A stretch of 64,000 nt of DNA from Fragilariopsis cylindrus CCMP1102 (GCA_900095095.1 FMBT01000453.1:30321-94320); one strand, 5' to 3'; shown: positions 11,262 to 23,351, counted from the first letter of the stretch. Made by a program: numbers and translations. The notes: a model not told the origin generated them from the sequence alone.

Positions 11262-13039
11262 GATTGTTTTGTTGCTTTGCTCTATTATTATGAATATATC
11301 GTTTATCTCATCAGCATTTAGTCATGTATGTAGTCGACAGTTTTGCATCAGACTAACTTCGTAATTTCATGATTCATTAATGTTGCTTTTAAATAATCTT
11401 CAGTGTGCGTGTTCTGCGTCATTCGTTACGCAGTCGTGCACACATTTTCTGACATTATCGTTCCTAACTATTCGATTCATTCGATTCAATTCATATTCTA
11501 GATTTGAATCGAAATTTAAAAATGTCAAAAAGATTTTTTCGCTCAATAGAAGTATTGTACTGTAATAGAAAAATCGAACATTGTCCAACACTATCTATCT
11601 TGTATTGACTGATTGCTACTAATGATACCAAGAAGCTCCTGAAATGCTAGTAGCGGCATAATAAATGACATCGATAATGGGTACGGGTTTTTGTAGATTT
11701 TATGTCTCTTCTGTTTCATTTGTTGCTCGTTGGCGACTCGACACGATTGTAGTACGCTGAGAGTCACAGAGTCTAATGGACAACAACGTCATCGTCCATT
11801 GTCGATCACTATCGTTCAAATGAATAAATCTGGAATTACAAAATTTGTTGACCGATTATTTGACGAGACGGATACAATAATGATGGAACGATAAGCTTCG
11901 ATGAAGCGTATGTAGGATTTCTTTATTGTATATTCAACTCAACAGACAAGCACCGATCCCACCACCCAGTAGAAAGACAGCCCTTCTTCTATTTTTACAA
12001 GCGGACATCGATAATTCCAATGTATTGAACCGAGATCAATACAGATTGCTCCTACAGAAGATGGTCCGAAGAGCTTTCTTTGATTGTCATCCCATAAATT
12101 GGTGACATGGGTTGGTGCTCCATTGTTAGCAGAAGGTACGTACTTAAAACCGAGTCAAAACTAAATATTCCGTTATATACTGAACGTGTTTCAATTGCAG
12201 TGAGGATAGTTCCCGTCGGTTTTCGTCACTATTTCGTACTATTAATTGTTATGCGTGTCTCTCACATTTTTCCTTTCCTTTTCAAATATCTCGTCTATCA
12301 TCTTCAAAAAGTGATCGTTCGAAGTTTAGCCTCCAAAAAAGAAGGCATCGAAACAGTGGTACGATTCGTCGTACCTGTCAATTTCCACGATGCCATCATC
12401 CCGATTGTACATCCACAGCATTTCACCGAGCATTGTGTGTGTTATTTTAGTAGTTACATTAGGAAATATTTGCTTGGGATGTGTGAACTGTCTCCTCGAC
12501 TTATCTCTTCCAGATCCACATTCCTTTCCTCGTCGTGTGGAAGGCGTACAATAAGAATACATACACATACAATAACCGCTGATTTGAATTTTCATTAGTC
12601 TTTCAAATGTCGTCTAACGTTTATAACAGCGCAGCTACAATTTCTCTCATGCGTTACCCATCCTATTTGATATTCTATTTAATGGGTAGAAAAGTTTCTA
12701 ATAATTATTAAAATAATCATTATGACAAGAGAAGATACCAGAATGAAAGGCGTTGTTGTCACAACCAACCAAAACAGAGGACCATTTAAAATTGCTATAA
12801 CATCGTCGAGATGAACTTCTAGTCTGGATAATACGCATTCCTGAAGAACAATTCTGCTTCTACTTCTAAATGAGTATCAGCAACATCAGTGATATTGCCA
12901 AAGATAAAATATGTCACATCAATGTATCAGTTGTGTTTTAGAAACTATCCAGTCGGAAGATGCTTTCTTTAAGTTGACTAGTAGATACAGCAACTATGAT
13001 AGTCAAAGACAATTGGACCTATTTCCATCCAAATCGATG
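11262..13039. other. 1.8 kb without a confident gene
   Basis: This lies upstream of the ClpC start and downstream of the ABC1 kinase. The best candidate is a plus-strand ATG at 12107 whose reading crosses a plausible 64-base intron (AGAAG|GTACGT at about 12137, acceptor TTGCAG ending about 12200). It would encode a basic, Cys/His-containing peptide of about 95 residues, but nothing recognisable. An unspliced reading of 163 residues also exists. I do not accept either as a gene. Confidence 0.4.
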
Positions 13040-14983
13040 CTATAACGTTGAAAAAAAGAATGTGAGGAACGAAATATTATTTCTTTTTGCGTTGATATAC
13101 TGTACAATTATACAAACAAATACTACCCGGCAAGCTTCTACTTACCATCAATTCTGCCTTCATAACCAAAGGAAGTGCGACTTGTTGAACCCTCAAATCT
13201 GGATACAATGCAGAGGCAAGACCTTCCATTATTTCTACCGCCAACGCCGCATTTACAAAAGCACCTTCCAATTTCACGCGATGTATACATGCCAAGGAGC
13301 AAATATCGGTGATGTAGTCTCCAACATTTTCAATAAAGTTTTTATCTGCGTCCATATCGCAGATTCTTCTATACCATTAATGAATAGTTCTTTGCCTTCC
13401 GCTGTTGCCTGTGATTCCGATCTCATTTCTGCCATAGTTTGCCCCGCGACACGACCATCTTTGCGTGTGAATGCTCCTAGAACTTTAACTATATTTTCGT
13501 GTTGCGTCGGACCCATTTCCAAGGCCAAACCGCAATCCAAGACTTGGTATTTTAGATTAGGATACTTTCCCGACACCAGAATATTACCAGGATGAAGGTC
13601 CCCATGAATAAAATCGTGCACTATTATCCAAACGAAGGACGTCACAATCAAATCAACCAAAAATCAAAAGTGTTAGATGCAGTACGGTAAAGAAGCCATT
13701 GAATAGAAGAATTTTTCATTGAGGGAAAAATATCACCGAAATATTAAAACTTTAGGGGATGTACTTTTTTCACTTACAGAAAATCATTTGCAATGTCATT
13801 CGTAGACCAATATGTGCCATTGCTTTCTTTCCTCCTCTGGCGTTCCCTCCTTAAGATAGTTAATTATAGGTGTACCTTCACAGAAGGTTTCAACTAATAC
13901 CTTCTTGGTCGTTAATTCATCTAATGGTTTAGGAAAAGCAACCTGATCATCACCTCCAAAATTTTGATTGAATCGTTTTAGGTGGGATGCCTCGATAACT
14001 AAATCGAGTTGTGGGATCATTACATCACGAAATTGTATAACGGTATCGACCAAACTAAGAAACTGTAGATTACCGTATGGCATTTCTTCCAAAAATTTAG
14101 CAATTTTATGAAAAATATAGAAATCGACACATACTTTATTCCATATACCAGGATGTTGGACCTTGATTGCAATTTTTGTACCCTTTGGATAATTAACTGA
14201 TGGTTTTTTTAGTCGTCCTTGATAGACCTGTGCCACACATCCTGATCCAATCGGAATGGGATTTATTTCCATTGCCTCCAGGCCCTTTTCTCCAAATTGA
14301 TCCTTTAAAATTTGTTGTGTTTCTTCCCACGAATGTCCCTCAGTATCGTCTTGTAATTTCCTAAAATGACGACAAAATTTAGGACTGAACAAATCTTGTC
14401 GAGTACTCGCCCATTGCGTCAGTTTGATCCATGTTGGACCAGCCTGTTCAATACCCCATAATGCATAGTTCCATGATACTCTATGTGCCTTATCTGATAC
14501 ATATGAAAGTGGAATTAGAAGTACAAACGGACTAGCCAATATAGACAAGTCTATCACACGTTTTGTTGCCATCCAAAATCGTGCAAATTTCGTAGTTCCA
14601 ACAGAAGCAAGTGCAGTCTCATCCCAATCCTTTTTTTCCCAATCCTGCCATTCTGTTGGTTTTAATATTGCAGCCTCTGATTCGGACCTTATTAACTGAG
14701 CGGTTGCCGCTGCGGCAGCGATTTCTAATATTCGACGTGCATGTAAACGAGAAAAATTCTTTTTCCAACGCACTATCAATTGTTGTAGGTACTTTGACGT
14801 TGCAGTAGAAGAATTCGCCCCACTTACAGTATTAGTAGGCATCATAAACGACCAGTTGTTGTGACTTCGTAATGGTCCCAATGCTTGAACAAGAAGAGGA
14901 TGTGGAGGCATAGTGCTAGCGGCGGCGACGGCACCTCCCGTTATTGGTGCAAAGGAGAGTAGTTTGGTAGCCAATGATGTCAT
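13040..14983 (-). CDS. ABC1/ADCK-family atypical kinase (ADCK2/MCP2-like)
   Basis: ABC1 (UbiB) proteins act in mitochondria or plastids, often in quinone or lipid homeostasis. Exons are 14983-13778, 13620-13146 and probably 13099-13040. The start is the ATG of MTSLATKLLSF; the open frame extends 11 codons further up without ATG. Motifs are the KxGQ-type segment IKLTQWASTRQDLF, the Ala/Gly loop IGSGCVAQVYQG, lysine in KIAIKVQHPGI, catalytic HDFIHGDLHPGN (completed by the 13778/13620 splice) and LDCGLALEMG in place of DFG. WASTRQDLF is typical of the ADCK2/MCP2 branch, which is mitochondrial. Two single-base deletions must be assumed, near 13818 (RKAMAHIGLRM) and 13362 (before MDADKNFIENVG). 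The last short exon is weakly supported; without it the frame ends at 13077. Confidence 0.88.
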
Positions 14984-15016
14984 CCTTCTATAATGAAATG
15001 TAGTAGCCCTTGTCAA

Positions 15017-15480
15017 TTCTCTCCTGCCGGCAGAATTATTTGTAGAGATGAAATGTTGTATCGTACTAGATGGTAATTGTTTACCCCAACACGATGAATT
15101 GCACTGCTGTATTTGGTTTGTTGTACAATCTTAAAATTGTAACTGAAACAATCACCGGTCTTGATGGCTGCTGTTCTTGTCAGTGCGTTTGTCGCATGGC
15201 TTCACTCTCCAAATAACAAGCAATGAGCAACGGATACAACGCACCCATCAAATTCAAAATGCGAAGTTGAAGGACATCCGGGACTCGACTCAAATATTTT
15301 TGAAAATAGCTATTAGCAAGTAATAGGCTACGTACTATGTTCAATATGCACGTAGGCTACAGTATTTAGTGACTGTATAGAATGTAGATACAATGAATAA
15401 TGAATAAAGTACCATTGAAAACATCAGGAATGAGAAATGTTTGCTTAAAAGGGATAGCAAGAAATTTCCTACTTAGCATG
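15017..15480. other. Upstream region of the ABC1 kinase gene
   Basis: About 460 bp upstream of the kinase start, AT-rich and probably holding its promoter. No ORF was accepted. Confidence 0.4.
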
Positions 15481-15490
15481 TGCTCACAAT

Positions 15491-15847
15491 GTGGAGCAAG
15501 ACATTCGTTTACCTCCACTACTATATCAACTTTTCGAAACTCTGTGGGTCTTGCATGACGGTCTTGCATTCTCGCATTCTCGCATTCTTGGTGACAAAAG
15601 GACAAGCCCTGAGCCAATCAACGCAGAATCACTTTTCAATTGCAACGATACGGATGATAGTTCGGATTTTTCCTTTGTTGAAGTTTGTACCGAATATAAA
15701 TGTAAAGGGGAGTCTCCGATATCTATCGAGGAACATATCAATAAGTACTTTGCTGGAACTGATTGTGTTACAAAATGTCAATCAGATAATAGCCTATGCG
15801 ACGACGATAAAATACACAATAGACAATCATGTTACGACCTAGACTAA
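15491..15847 (+). CDS. Uncertain Cys-rich ORF, possibly a 3' exon
   Basis: The frame is open from about 15460 to the stop at 15847 but contains no ATG at all; position 15491 is a GTG. If real, it is a terminal exon whose 5' part I could not place. CTACTTAG just before 15478 could be an acceptor. The last 60 residues are acidic and contain six cysteines (CTEYKC, CVTKC, SLC, SCYDLD), with no recognised domain. It ends 44 bases from the convergent stop of the Nudix-HAD gene. It may be no more than a chance open frame. Confidence 0.25.
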   Translation: MEQDIRLPPLLYQLFETLWVLHDGLAFSHSRILGDKRTSPEPINAESLFNCNDTDDSSDFSFVEVCTEYKCKGESPISIEEHINKYFAGTDCVTKCQSDNSLCDDDKIHNRQSCYDLD

Positions 15848-15890
15848 TATGGGAAGATATCAAGGAGTTAAATGTATGTTAGATTAGACT

Positions 15891-17717
15891 TTAGTCATGT
15901 ATGAATATTTCTGGCATAACATTCGGAAAATCATGAATAATATCAATTTCATGTTCGGCATGTTCACTAGTAATAGGTGTTCCACAATCTCGACCAACCC
16001 GTCCAACTAGAAACGATCTAATACCCAATGATCGTGCTGTAGCGATATTTTTTGTAGAATCATCAAGAAATAAACATGTTTCTGGATCCTTCACACCTGC
16101 AATTTTCAAAGCTGCCTCAAATGCCTCGGTTGAATGTTTCGTCGCTAGATTACAACTTTTCACTATATGTGATGATAATGATTACAGCAGTATAGTGCAA
16201 TGAGGAAATCAATGGAAATTTAAAAAGAAAAAATAGTAAGTAAAAGGATGATAAAAGTGCAGGAAATAAATTATGTGAACTTTATTTTTATATATTGTAT
16301 GTGTAACAAAGAATAAAAGAATAAAAAGCACCATCTAATAACATAACTTACCATCAATAATATCAACGAATAGATCATCGATACCAAGTGCACGAAGACA
16401 ACGTTCTGCATGTGCTCGGACACTTGCCGTAAAGATATATTTGGGTATAGTAGGATCAATTTTTAATATCATATCACGTAATTCATTATCAATTGATAAA
16501 TGTTCATGTATTGGTATATCATGTACGTCTGATAGATATTGATCAATTTCTTCTTCTGTTTCCTCCATATGACCTTCCGCTAATAATCCCTTCAATGCAG
16601 TTCCATGTTTTTTGTATAACTGATATGCTTCACCAGCAGGTAAATTCTTTTTTGATGTACACCATTCTTCAATCTTAGCTGTTAACGTACTCGCTAATTT
16701 CCATCCATCAAAGTATAAACAATCATCACAATCAAATAATATAACTTCCGGTTTAGGTCGTAACGTATATCGTTCTATATCACCCCAACGTCTTTTTAAT
16801 GATGTGTCGTACCGGTATTGTAAATATAATGTAAGTGCATGCAAAGAATCTGGCATCCAATCCTCCGGACAATCAATTGCCATCTTACGTATTGTCTTGA
16901 CAGATAATTGTAAAACCTCTGATACTTCTTCTGGTTGCATTTTAATTTCTGAAAATGGTTTACGATAAGTAACCTCAGATAATCCACCCCATACTTTAAC
17001 CGTCTCATCTTCATATGGGAAAACAAATAGTTGTTTCATTTCATTTTTGTTTTTGTTTTTGATATTATCGTCTTCTTTTTCTTCCAAGTCGATATTCATT
17101 TCTTCCATCATTTCTCTTGTTGAATTCAATAAATATGATTCACCAAAACCAACTACACCACCGGGTGTCGCATCAAGTTTTCCTGGACAATAATCCTTAA
17201 TAGTAGACCGTCTTTGTACTAAAAGGATTTGTTCTTCTTCGTCTTCTTTGTCGTCGTTACTACTATTCGGATCAATATAACGAATAATAATATATGTTGC
17301 TCGATGCCACATTTTATTTATACGCATTTGTGATCTAGGATGTCCAGTAGATGTAGGATTATTATTTTTGTCTACAGTATATACATTTTCATTTGCATTT
17401 AATGTAGTTCCATCCTGTAAAGCTTTCATTAAATCATTCTGATTAGTCGTATTTGTAAATCCTAATACTGATGTCATATTATTATTTTTCTTCTTCTCGT
17501 CGTCGTCGTTTTCCTGCTGATCCTGCATCATGATTGCTTTCAAATTCGTCGTCGGCGATAATGATGATGCTGATGATGATGATTGGCGTTGTTGTACTTG
17601 TGGTAGTCCTACTAGTACTTTTCTTGGAACAGATAAAGTGTTGGTGAGTACAATAGCGTTGATGAAGAATATCAAATGAAATAGTAGTTGCAATCCCCAA
17701 CTTGCGGTATCTTTCAT
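15891..17717 (-). CDS. Nudix hydrolase fused to a HAD-family pyrimidine-5'-nucleotidase-like phosphatase
   Basis: Exons 17717-16352 and 16162-15891 join as GAT G|GTAAGT...ATATAG|TG to give 545 residues. A hydrophobic N-terminus is followed by a low-complexity stretch. The Nudix half (about residues 130-310) begins HRATYIIIRYID and has the box GGVVGFGESYLLNST-REMMEEMNI; the Gly after the second EE is Asn. ILLVQRR and the DYCPGKLDATPGG segment resemble the YfcD branch. The HAD half (from about residue 325) has DxD motif FDCDDCLYFDG, a long helical cap, FTASVRAHAERCL, KHS and FLDDSTKN, as in the SDT1/PHM8-type nucleotidases. Nudix enzymes cleave nucleoside diphosphate-X and HAD nucleotidases remove the phosphate, so the fusion could do two successive steps on one metabolite (inference). 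Confidence 0.9.
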
Positions 17718-18189
17718 TCCACTTATGAATAATACGATAAGATACTGTATTACCTCAGCAATTCACTCTCTCTATGGTCTCATGCAAATAGAAACGAATC
17801 GAATGAATCTGGTCAAGTAACTTCGACCGCAAAGCTTTCTGTTGCTGCTATTTTTTATGATATTATCAATTACGGAGGATACGGAATCCGGGACTGAATG
17901 ACTCCCGCGTGCACCAAGACAGCGACGCGGAAGACGAAAATTCTATACTTTTTGACACATCTTGAATCTTGAGGTACGTACTGTATGATCGTTTTAAGTC
18001 TGAAGTCTGAATTCCTTCGAAACATACATAAACAAGCAATTCTTTATTAGGAGGTAGTAGAATCAATTCCATCCACAATATTCGACCTGTGAAGGCAACG
18101 TAATCATAAATCATAGCCAGCGACACGACAATACTTTGAAGTTTTAAATATATTGAATACAAAAACAACAATTCTCAAAAAATACAAAA
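17718..18189. other. Divergent promoter region, Nudix-HAD / CPBP genes
   Basis: About 470 bp lie between two head-to-head genes. A minus ORF of 101 codons here has no recognisable content and is treated as chance. Both promoters presumably lie here. Confidence 0.45.
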
Positions 18190-19002
18190 ATGGGATCAGT
18201 TTTTTCTACGGCAGGAAGTAAAGCATTACTTTCATTGAAAACAATACCAAATTGGAATCAATCATTACACGTTATTGGTATTACTATTGCTAGTACTGGT
18301 CTGGCTGGATTTATAGCAGCAGTTACTGAATTTGTTGATCCGATTAAAGATTTCGATCCACCATCTCGAAGTACAAAGAATAAATGTATTATTGGTTGGT
18401 TGAAACCAATATCAGCTTACATATTTCCAGCATTGATTGAAGAAATTATTTGGAGAGGTATATTAAGTCCAAATCCATCAATAACAACAGTATCAACTGG
18501 CGTGATGTGGGGATGGGCTATGGGTGTATGCATGGTCCATGTTTGCGTACATCCGGTGGCTGGATATACTGTTTGGCCACGTGGAAAAATTGTATTCAAT
18601 GACTATCGCTTCTTATTGTTAGCAACAATTGCTTTAGGTGGAACGACTGCATCATATATTGTAAGTGGTGGTAGTGTTTGGTGTGCTGCATTGACACATT
18701 GGATCCCAGTTGCATTGTGGAGAGATTTCTTTGGAGGAGAAGCGAAACTATTGAAAGAATCATCATCTACAACAGATATGGCAGAAACAGACGACGATAA
18801 TGATATCAATGGGGACAACAACAACAATGATGATAATAGTAATAATAATGGCGCTATAACAACTCCATCAATACATATAAATGAAGAAATGAAGATAAGT
18901 GATAGCAGTGGAGGCACCAACAATGATAATGACAAGAATGATAATAATCCTACAACACCATATATCTGCATAAACGAAGAAACAAGAGAAAAAACACAAT
19001 AA
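18190..19002 (+). CDS. CPBP/CAAX-type (ABI family) intramembrane protease-like protein
   Basis: A single exon encodes 270 residues. The CPBP family groups glutamic intramembrane proteases such as Rce1 with many uncharacterised relatives. The three signature blocks are visible: EEIIWRGIL (EExxxR), a histidine in MVHVCVHPVAG, and ALTHWIPVALW (HxxxN/B-type block). About five to six membrane segments fit. The C-terminal 80 residues are Asp/Asn-rich low complexity with a degenerate duplicated motif (TPSIHINEEMK and TPYICINEETREK). No signal peptide is evident, so its membrane is undetermined. Confidence 0.8.
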   Translation: MGSVFSTAGSKALLSLKTIPNWNQSLHVIGITIASTGLAGFIAAVTEFVDPIKDFDPPSRSTKNKCIIGWLKPISAYIFPALIEEIIWRGILSPNPSITTVSTGVMWGWAMGVCMVHVCVHPVAGYTVWPRGKIVFNDYRFLLLATIALGGTTASYIVSGGSVWCAALTHWIPVALWRDFFGGEAKLLKESSSTTDMAETDDDNDINGDNNNNDDNSNNNGAITTPSIHINEEMKISDSSGGTNNDNDKNDNNPTTPYICINEETREKTQ

Positions 19003-19388
19003 CTAGAGAAAAAAACGTAACAAAACAAAAAGAAGAGCTGCATACTATGCATGTACATGAAAATATTATCAATTTATTTCAAGATGATGATAACATAAAT
19101 CCGAAAATTGAATGAAATTATTTTTTCATCAGGAATATTGGATATATTGCTGTAAAGCATACCATTTTCATTGTTTTTTCTCGTTCGTACTAGCTATTGT
19201 CGATGTATCAACGAAAAGGAGAAATATATTCATATTATGACCGCAAGAGGAGACTTTTCTAGAAAGATTATTTAATAAAAATTTGAAAATGATGTTTTAA
19301 ACTTCTTTATACGAGTGAGGATCAAAACATACCACAGAAAAATGTCAAAGGGACTGTTTTGTTACTAAAACTAAAGGTTTCATGTTCC
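19003..19388. other. Convergent 3' region
   Basis: About 385 bp between the CPBP stop and the stop of the first AAAP transporter, which are transcribed toward each other. AT-rich; no gene seen. Confidence 0.4.
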
Positions 19389-21138
19389 TTATCCTAGACT
19401 TCTTACGGCCATTGTAGCTCCAACTGCACCCATCACAATACCTAGTACTGCGGAGGCCATTGATACATTCACTCCGAATTTCTCTTCTGTTCGACCTTGT
19501 TGAGCAACCACGGCTCTGTACATCAACGCTGGGTACACATAGGTTAGAGCATTTCCGAGAGTTGCTCCTCCAAATGCCAAAACAAAGCTAACGTCACGCA
19601 ACTTGCATGCAGCAGATGTGATGACTCCAAGAAGCATCACAGTTACTAGATTCAAAGTTCTTGCTGAGCGTTTGTCAACAGGAATCTTTGCCAAATCCAA
19701 GAAACCGTCACGGCATCCAGTGAAAGCCAACGGATAACTGAAAACGAGTGAGACAGCAACGGCGATTCTGCTCAGTCCCATCCACATATCGGTACCTGCG
19801 TAATTATTCAATACAAGTCCATCGCAGGATTTTCCAAAAGTCAAAAAACCGACCATGGTTATGAAGCCCATCAAGAAAATAGAAATTCCAAAACCCAAGC
19901 CGACAACTTTATTGAAACGTGGAAGAGTATTTTGCTTTAACTCCAAGTAAAATTTGGGAGCATTGAAATGTGCCTATAAATTTTTTGAATGAAGAGTTTC
20001 GTATATATGGAGGGTGTGACAATATTAGTAGAGTACAAGAAGGTGCTTTCCGTACATCAAAAGCAGTTGGTTCATATAAAAATTAATTTGTTCATGTACG
20101 TACCATGTATGCAGTGCTTAACATGCAAACCAAAATCAAAGCGTTAGGCGAAAGGACGCTTGCCGCTCCTAAGTTTCCAAACTGAGGTCTCAAATTACTG
20201 GCAATTTGCTCAACAAGTTTACCCTCATTAGAATAACTTCCATCAAGAAGGCGCACTGTCATCGCTACGGCGGTGTAAGCCATTCCCATTACACCTAAAA
20301 GAGAGAAAGGTGCTAATGATTTGAGATTCTTCAACAAGCAAAGTGGCAATAAAACTAGGGCTGTGACGACTAGCAGGGTAGTGTTGCGAGTTGTTTCTAG
20401 TAAACTGGAAAAGGTATCAGCTAGGACCATAGAAAATGCCAGACATGCCAAAAAAGTCTTGAAGGTTACCGAATAAGCTGGAATCCATGACGTTCCTTCA
20501 CCAACAGTCCTACTCCATGCTTCCCGATAACTCTTAGCTCCAGTATAGGCGCAAACTTTTCCTATCAACGCAAAACCGTATCCGGACAAGATCCCGATCA
20601 CTGCGATAAGAATACCAGCGGGGATGAAGGCTGATGGAGCACTACCAAAGGCTGCAACACCAGCAGGAAGACTCAATACTCCAACACCGACAATACCCTT
20701 GACTAAGTTGAATACTTCGTTGGGAATCGAAGCGCCTTCGGTGGTAATTGGTGCCATGCTTGCACGCGAATTCTTCAGTGCAGCTGTTGAAGTACTACGG
20801 ACTGCAACTATCGGTTTACTCAAAGCTTCGATCAATGCTCGTTCTGGTCTTTCGCCTTCTGCAAGAGCCTTCCCTCCCAATGTAGCAAAAATGGCAGCTA
20901 TACCCACGCCAATAAAGGTTTTGGTGACGCCTGACGTTTGCGTTGTAGCTGATTTACTATCTTGTCTTCTTACAATCCCACCCTCAGCAGTCAGATCTTT
21001 CTTTGTCACCTTTTTCTTGTTGAAGGTTTCATAGCCAATCACAGGCCATGATTTCTTTGGGATGATTTCGGCTGATACCGATAACACCAACCAAAGAGTC
21101 GTTGCGAGTATCAGCATCCATTGCGTCGAACCTTTCAT
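19389..21138 (-). CDS. AAAP-family transporter (amino acid/auxin permease), paralogue 1
   Basis: Exons 21138-20104 and 19973-19389 (ACATG|GTACGT...TTATAG|GCACAT, phase 0) give 539 residues. An N-terminal signal-like segment (LWLVLSVSAE) and about 110 polar residues precede the transporter domain. That domain opens with IPNEVFNLVKGIVGVGVLSLPAG, the first-helix signature of the PF01490 family, and continues through LPLCLLKNLKSLAPFS and AYMAHFNAPKFYLELK. About 11 membrane segments fit. The family moves amino acids with protons or sodium; the substrate here is not predictable. Its intron falls seven codons upstream of the intron in paralogue 3. Confidence 0.9.
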
Positions 21139-21766
21139 CGTGTCGTTTGTCGTTAGTCCTTGGTCTTTTTTCCCTTAGTTTTCAAGTGGCACTACGATAG
21201 AATTGTAGTTACCGTTTTGAATTGGCAGATGAGGATATTATGAAGAGATTGTTGATAGGAAATGTCGTTAAATCTTTTTACTTGCAAGGTCAATCGCTCA
21301 TTCGTCATTCAATTAGCGTGTGAATGATTTCTTAACGGATTATGAAACCGACGATAACAGACGAGAAAAAAACTAATATTTATTGTTCTACTATTTGTTA
21401 CCTCGTAGTACACAGTATCAATTTGTACAACTACTAAATAGTCCTACGGTAGTAAAGTTACACTACAGCCATGATAATAACACTACTCTATTGGTATCAT
21501 GTAACTAATCTAGAAAGTAAAGAGTGTTGATTTGTTGGATTTTAACATTCTGTCGATGCCTATACTACTATATTATAAAATGATAGACTGGGAGTATGCA
21601 CTGCTGTGTGTGTTTGAATGATACATTGCACTTTTAGTAAAAATTGTATTAATCTGAAGATCTACCTACTTATTCTACTGATCATCATTATAATAATAAA
21701 GTACTCTTGTTCATTCATTATATAGTATAGTATTATGTAATAATATTTATTATATTATATTATAGT
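21139..21766. other. Intergenic between AAAP paralogues 1 and 2
   Basis: About 630 bp, very AT-rich towards 21700-21765 with TATTATATTATATT stretches just after the stop of paralogue 2. It should include the promoter of paralogue 1. No ORF was accepted. Confidence 0.4.
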
Positions 21767-23351
21767 TTATTGCAAGGCAAGTTTAGTCCCAAGTGCTCCC
21801 ATAATAACACCCAGAACACAAACTACTTTAGCCAACGTAGTTTCCTTGGTTTTCTTCCCATTTTGACTTTTAAGGAACATAATTGTTGGATAGATAAATA
21901 CCAATGCTGTACCGAAGGTAGCACCACCAACACTTGCAACCAAACCTAAATCGGTTAATTTAGATGCAACAATTGTTGTAATTGCCAATACACCGATTGT
22001 AAGCTTATTGAAAAGATCATTGGATCTTTTTTCTTTTGGTACCTTAAATAAATCTAATAATCCATCGCGTGTTCCATCAAATAATAATGGATATGATCCC
22101 GTTACACTTAATCCAACAGCAACACGTGAAAAACTCATCAGAAGATCCTTTGTTGAATAATTATTTAAAATAAGTCCGTTGGATGCAGCACCGAATGTTA
22201 AAAATCCTAATGCTGTAATTGTTGAATACAACAAAACCGATGTACCAAAACTCCATGCAATAACTTGTGTAAATCGTGCCATGGTATTATCTTTTAATTC
22301 CGCTAAGTATTTAGGAGCATTGAAATGTGCTATGTATGCATTGGATAACATGGCTGTTAAGATTAATGATTTAGCAGAAAGTGCTGCTTTTGCACCCGCA
22401 GAACCAAATGCTGGTGCAGCTAATGCAGTTGCAACAAACGCACCACCCGGTGCATATGCTCCACCAAAGTATCGAACAGCCATTGCGAATGTTGTGTACA
22501 GCATACCAATAATTCCAACAAGTGAAAATGGTGCCAATGAGGATAAATTTTTCATTAAACATAATGGTAATAATACAACACCCGTAACTCCCATTAATGA
22601 TTGTGTTCGTGTTGCAGCAATCCCCAACGATGCTAGCAAATTAGTAATTGTATCGGCTAATATCATTGAGTATGATAAATTACCCAACCAACAATCAAAA
22701 AAACAAGAAAATGCAATGATAGATGACGTCGATTTACCAACAGTTGCGTCCCACGCGTCAGCATATGACATAGTATTAGTCGATTGACATACCCGTCCAA
22801 TTAATGCAAATGTATATGCAGAAATTACACCCATAAGAGCAATTAAGATAGTTGCTGGGATCATCGCTGATGGTGCATTACCAAATGCAACAACACCTGA
22901 ATAGGGGGGGGGGGGAGTATAAATGATAAGATTACGATAGACGAAAACAAAACGACCGAGAAGTTAACCCTGAGCAGAATACACCCACCCACACCAACAC
23001 GTAGACAAATAGAAAGGAAGATAGATAGATCTAAGACTTACCCGCTGGTAATGACAACACGCCTGCACCAACAATACTCTTGATAAGATTGAAAACTTCG
23101 TTGGGAATAGTAGCAGTACCAGTACCTTTACTGGTTGTCTTGCCGCCTCCGCCACTTCCACCACGGGGGATCTCAGCAGCCGATGAACTTGCAGCATCAT
23201 TTCCTAGACGAGTTGTTGTTGATGATACAGTTGTACTACGTGTGGCAAAAGCCGTTGAGGGCGACGATTTACGTGTCGGTGTAATCAATGCATCGGAAGA
23301 AAAGATGATGGTCGTTGCAACCAACAATGGAAAAGCTGTGTATGATCTCAT
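21767..23351 (-). CDS. AAAP-family transporter, paralogue 2
   Basis: Exons 23351-23042 and 22896-21767 (GCGG|GTAAGT...TATTCAG|GTG, phase 1) give 479 residues. A signal peptide (AFPLLVATTIIFSSDALITP) and a Ser/Thr/Gly-rich stretch precede IPNEVFNLIKSIVGAGVLSLPAG. LPLCLMKNLSSLAPFSLVG and AHFNAPKYLAELK match its neighbours. The intron splits the first-helix motif right after SLPAG, where the other two paralogues have none, and this copy lacks their intron near AHFNAPK. The intron's polypyrimidine tract is a run of twelve C (12 G on the plus strand, 22904-22915), directly before the acceptor. Confidence 0.92.
22904..22915. repeat. Poly-G/C run forming an intron polypyrimidine tract
   Basis: Twelve consecutive G on the plus strand. 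On the coding (minus) strand it is C12, followed by TATTCAG and exon 2 of AAAP paralogue 2. Such a run is prone to length change and sequencing error. Confidence 0.9.

Noticed and set aside
12107-12598. Plus-strand ORF of 163 codons
   Set aside because: No recognisable domain; the reading also crosses a plausible intron. Mentioned only under the intergenic entry.
18603-19058. Minus-strand ORF of 151 codons
   Set aside because: Opposite-strand shadow of the CPBP gene; the Leu/Ser runs come from its Asp/Asn repeats.
20624-21034. Plus-strand ORF of 136 codons
   Set aside because: Shadow of AAAP paralogue 1, whose minus-strand reading has clear transporter motifs.
22179-22787. Plus-strand ORF of 202 codons
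   Set aside because: Shadow of AAAP paralogue 2; composition is Asn/Ala-rich without any family motif.
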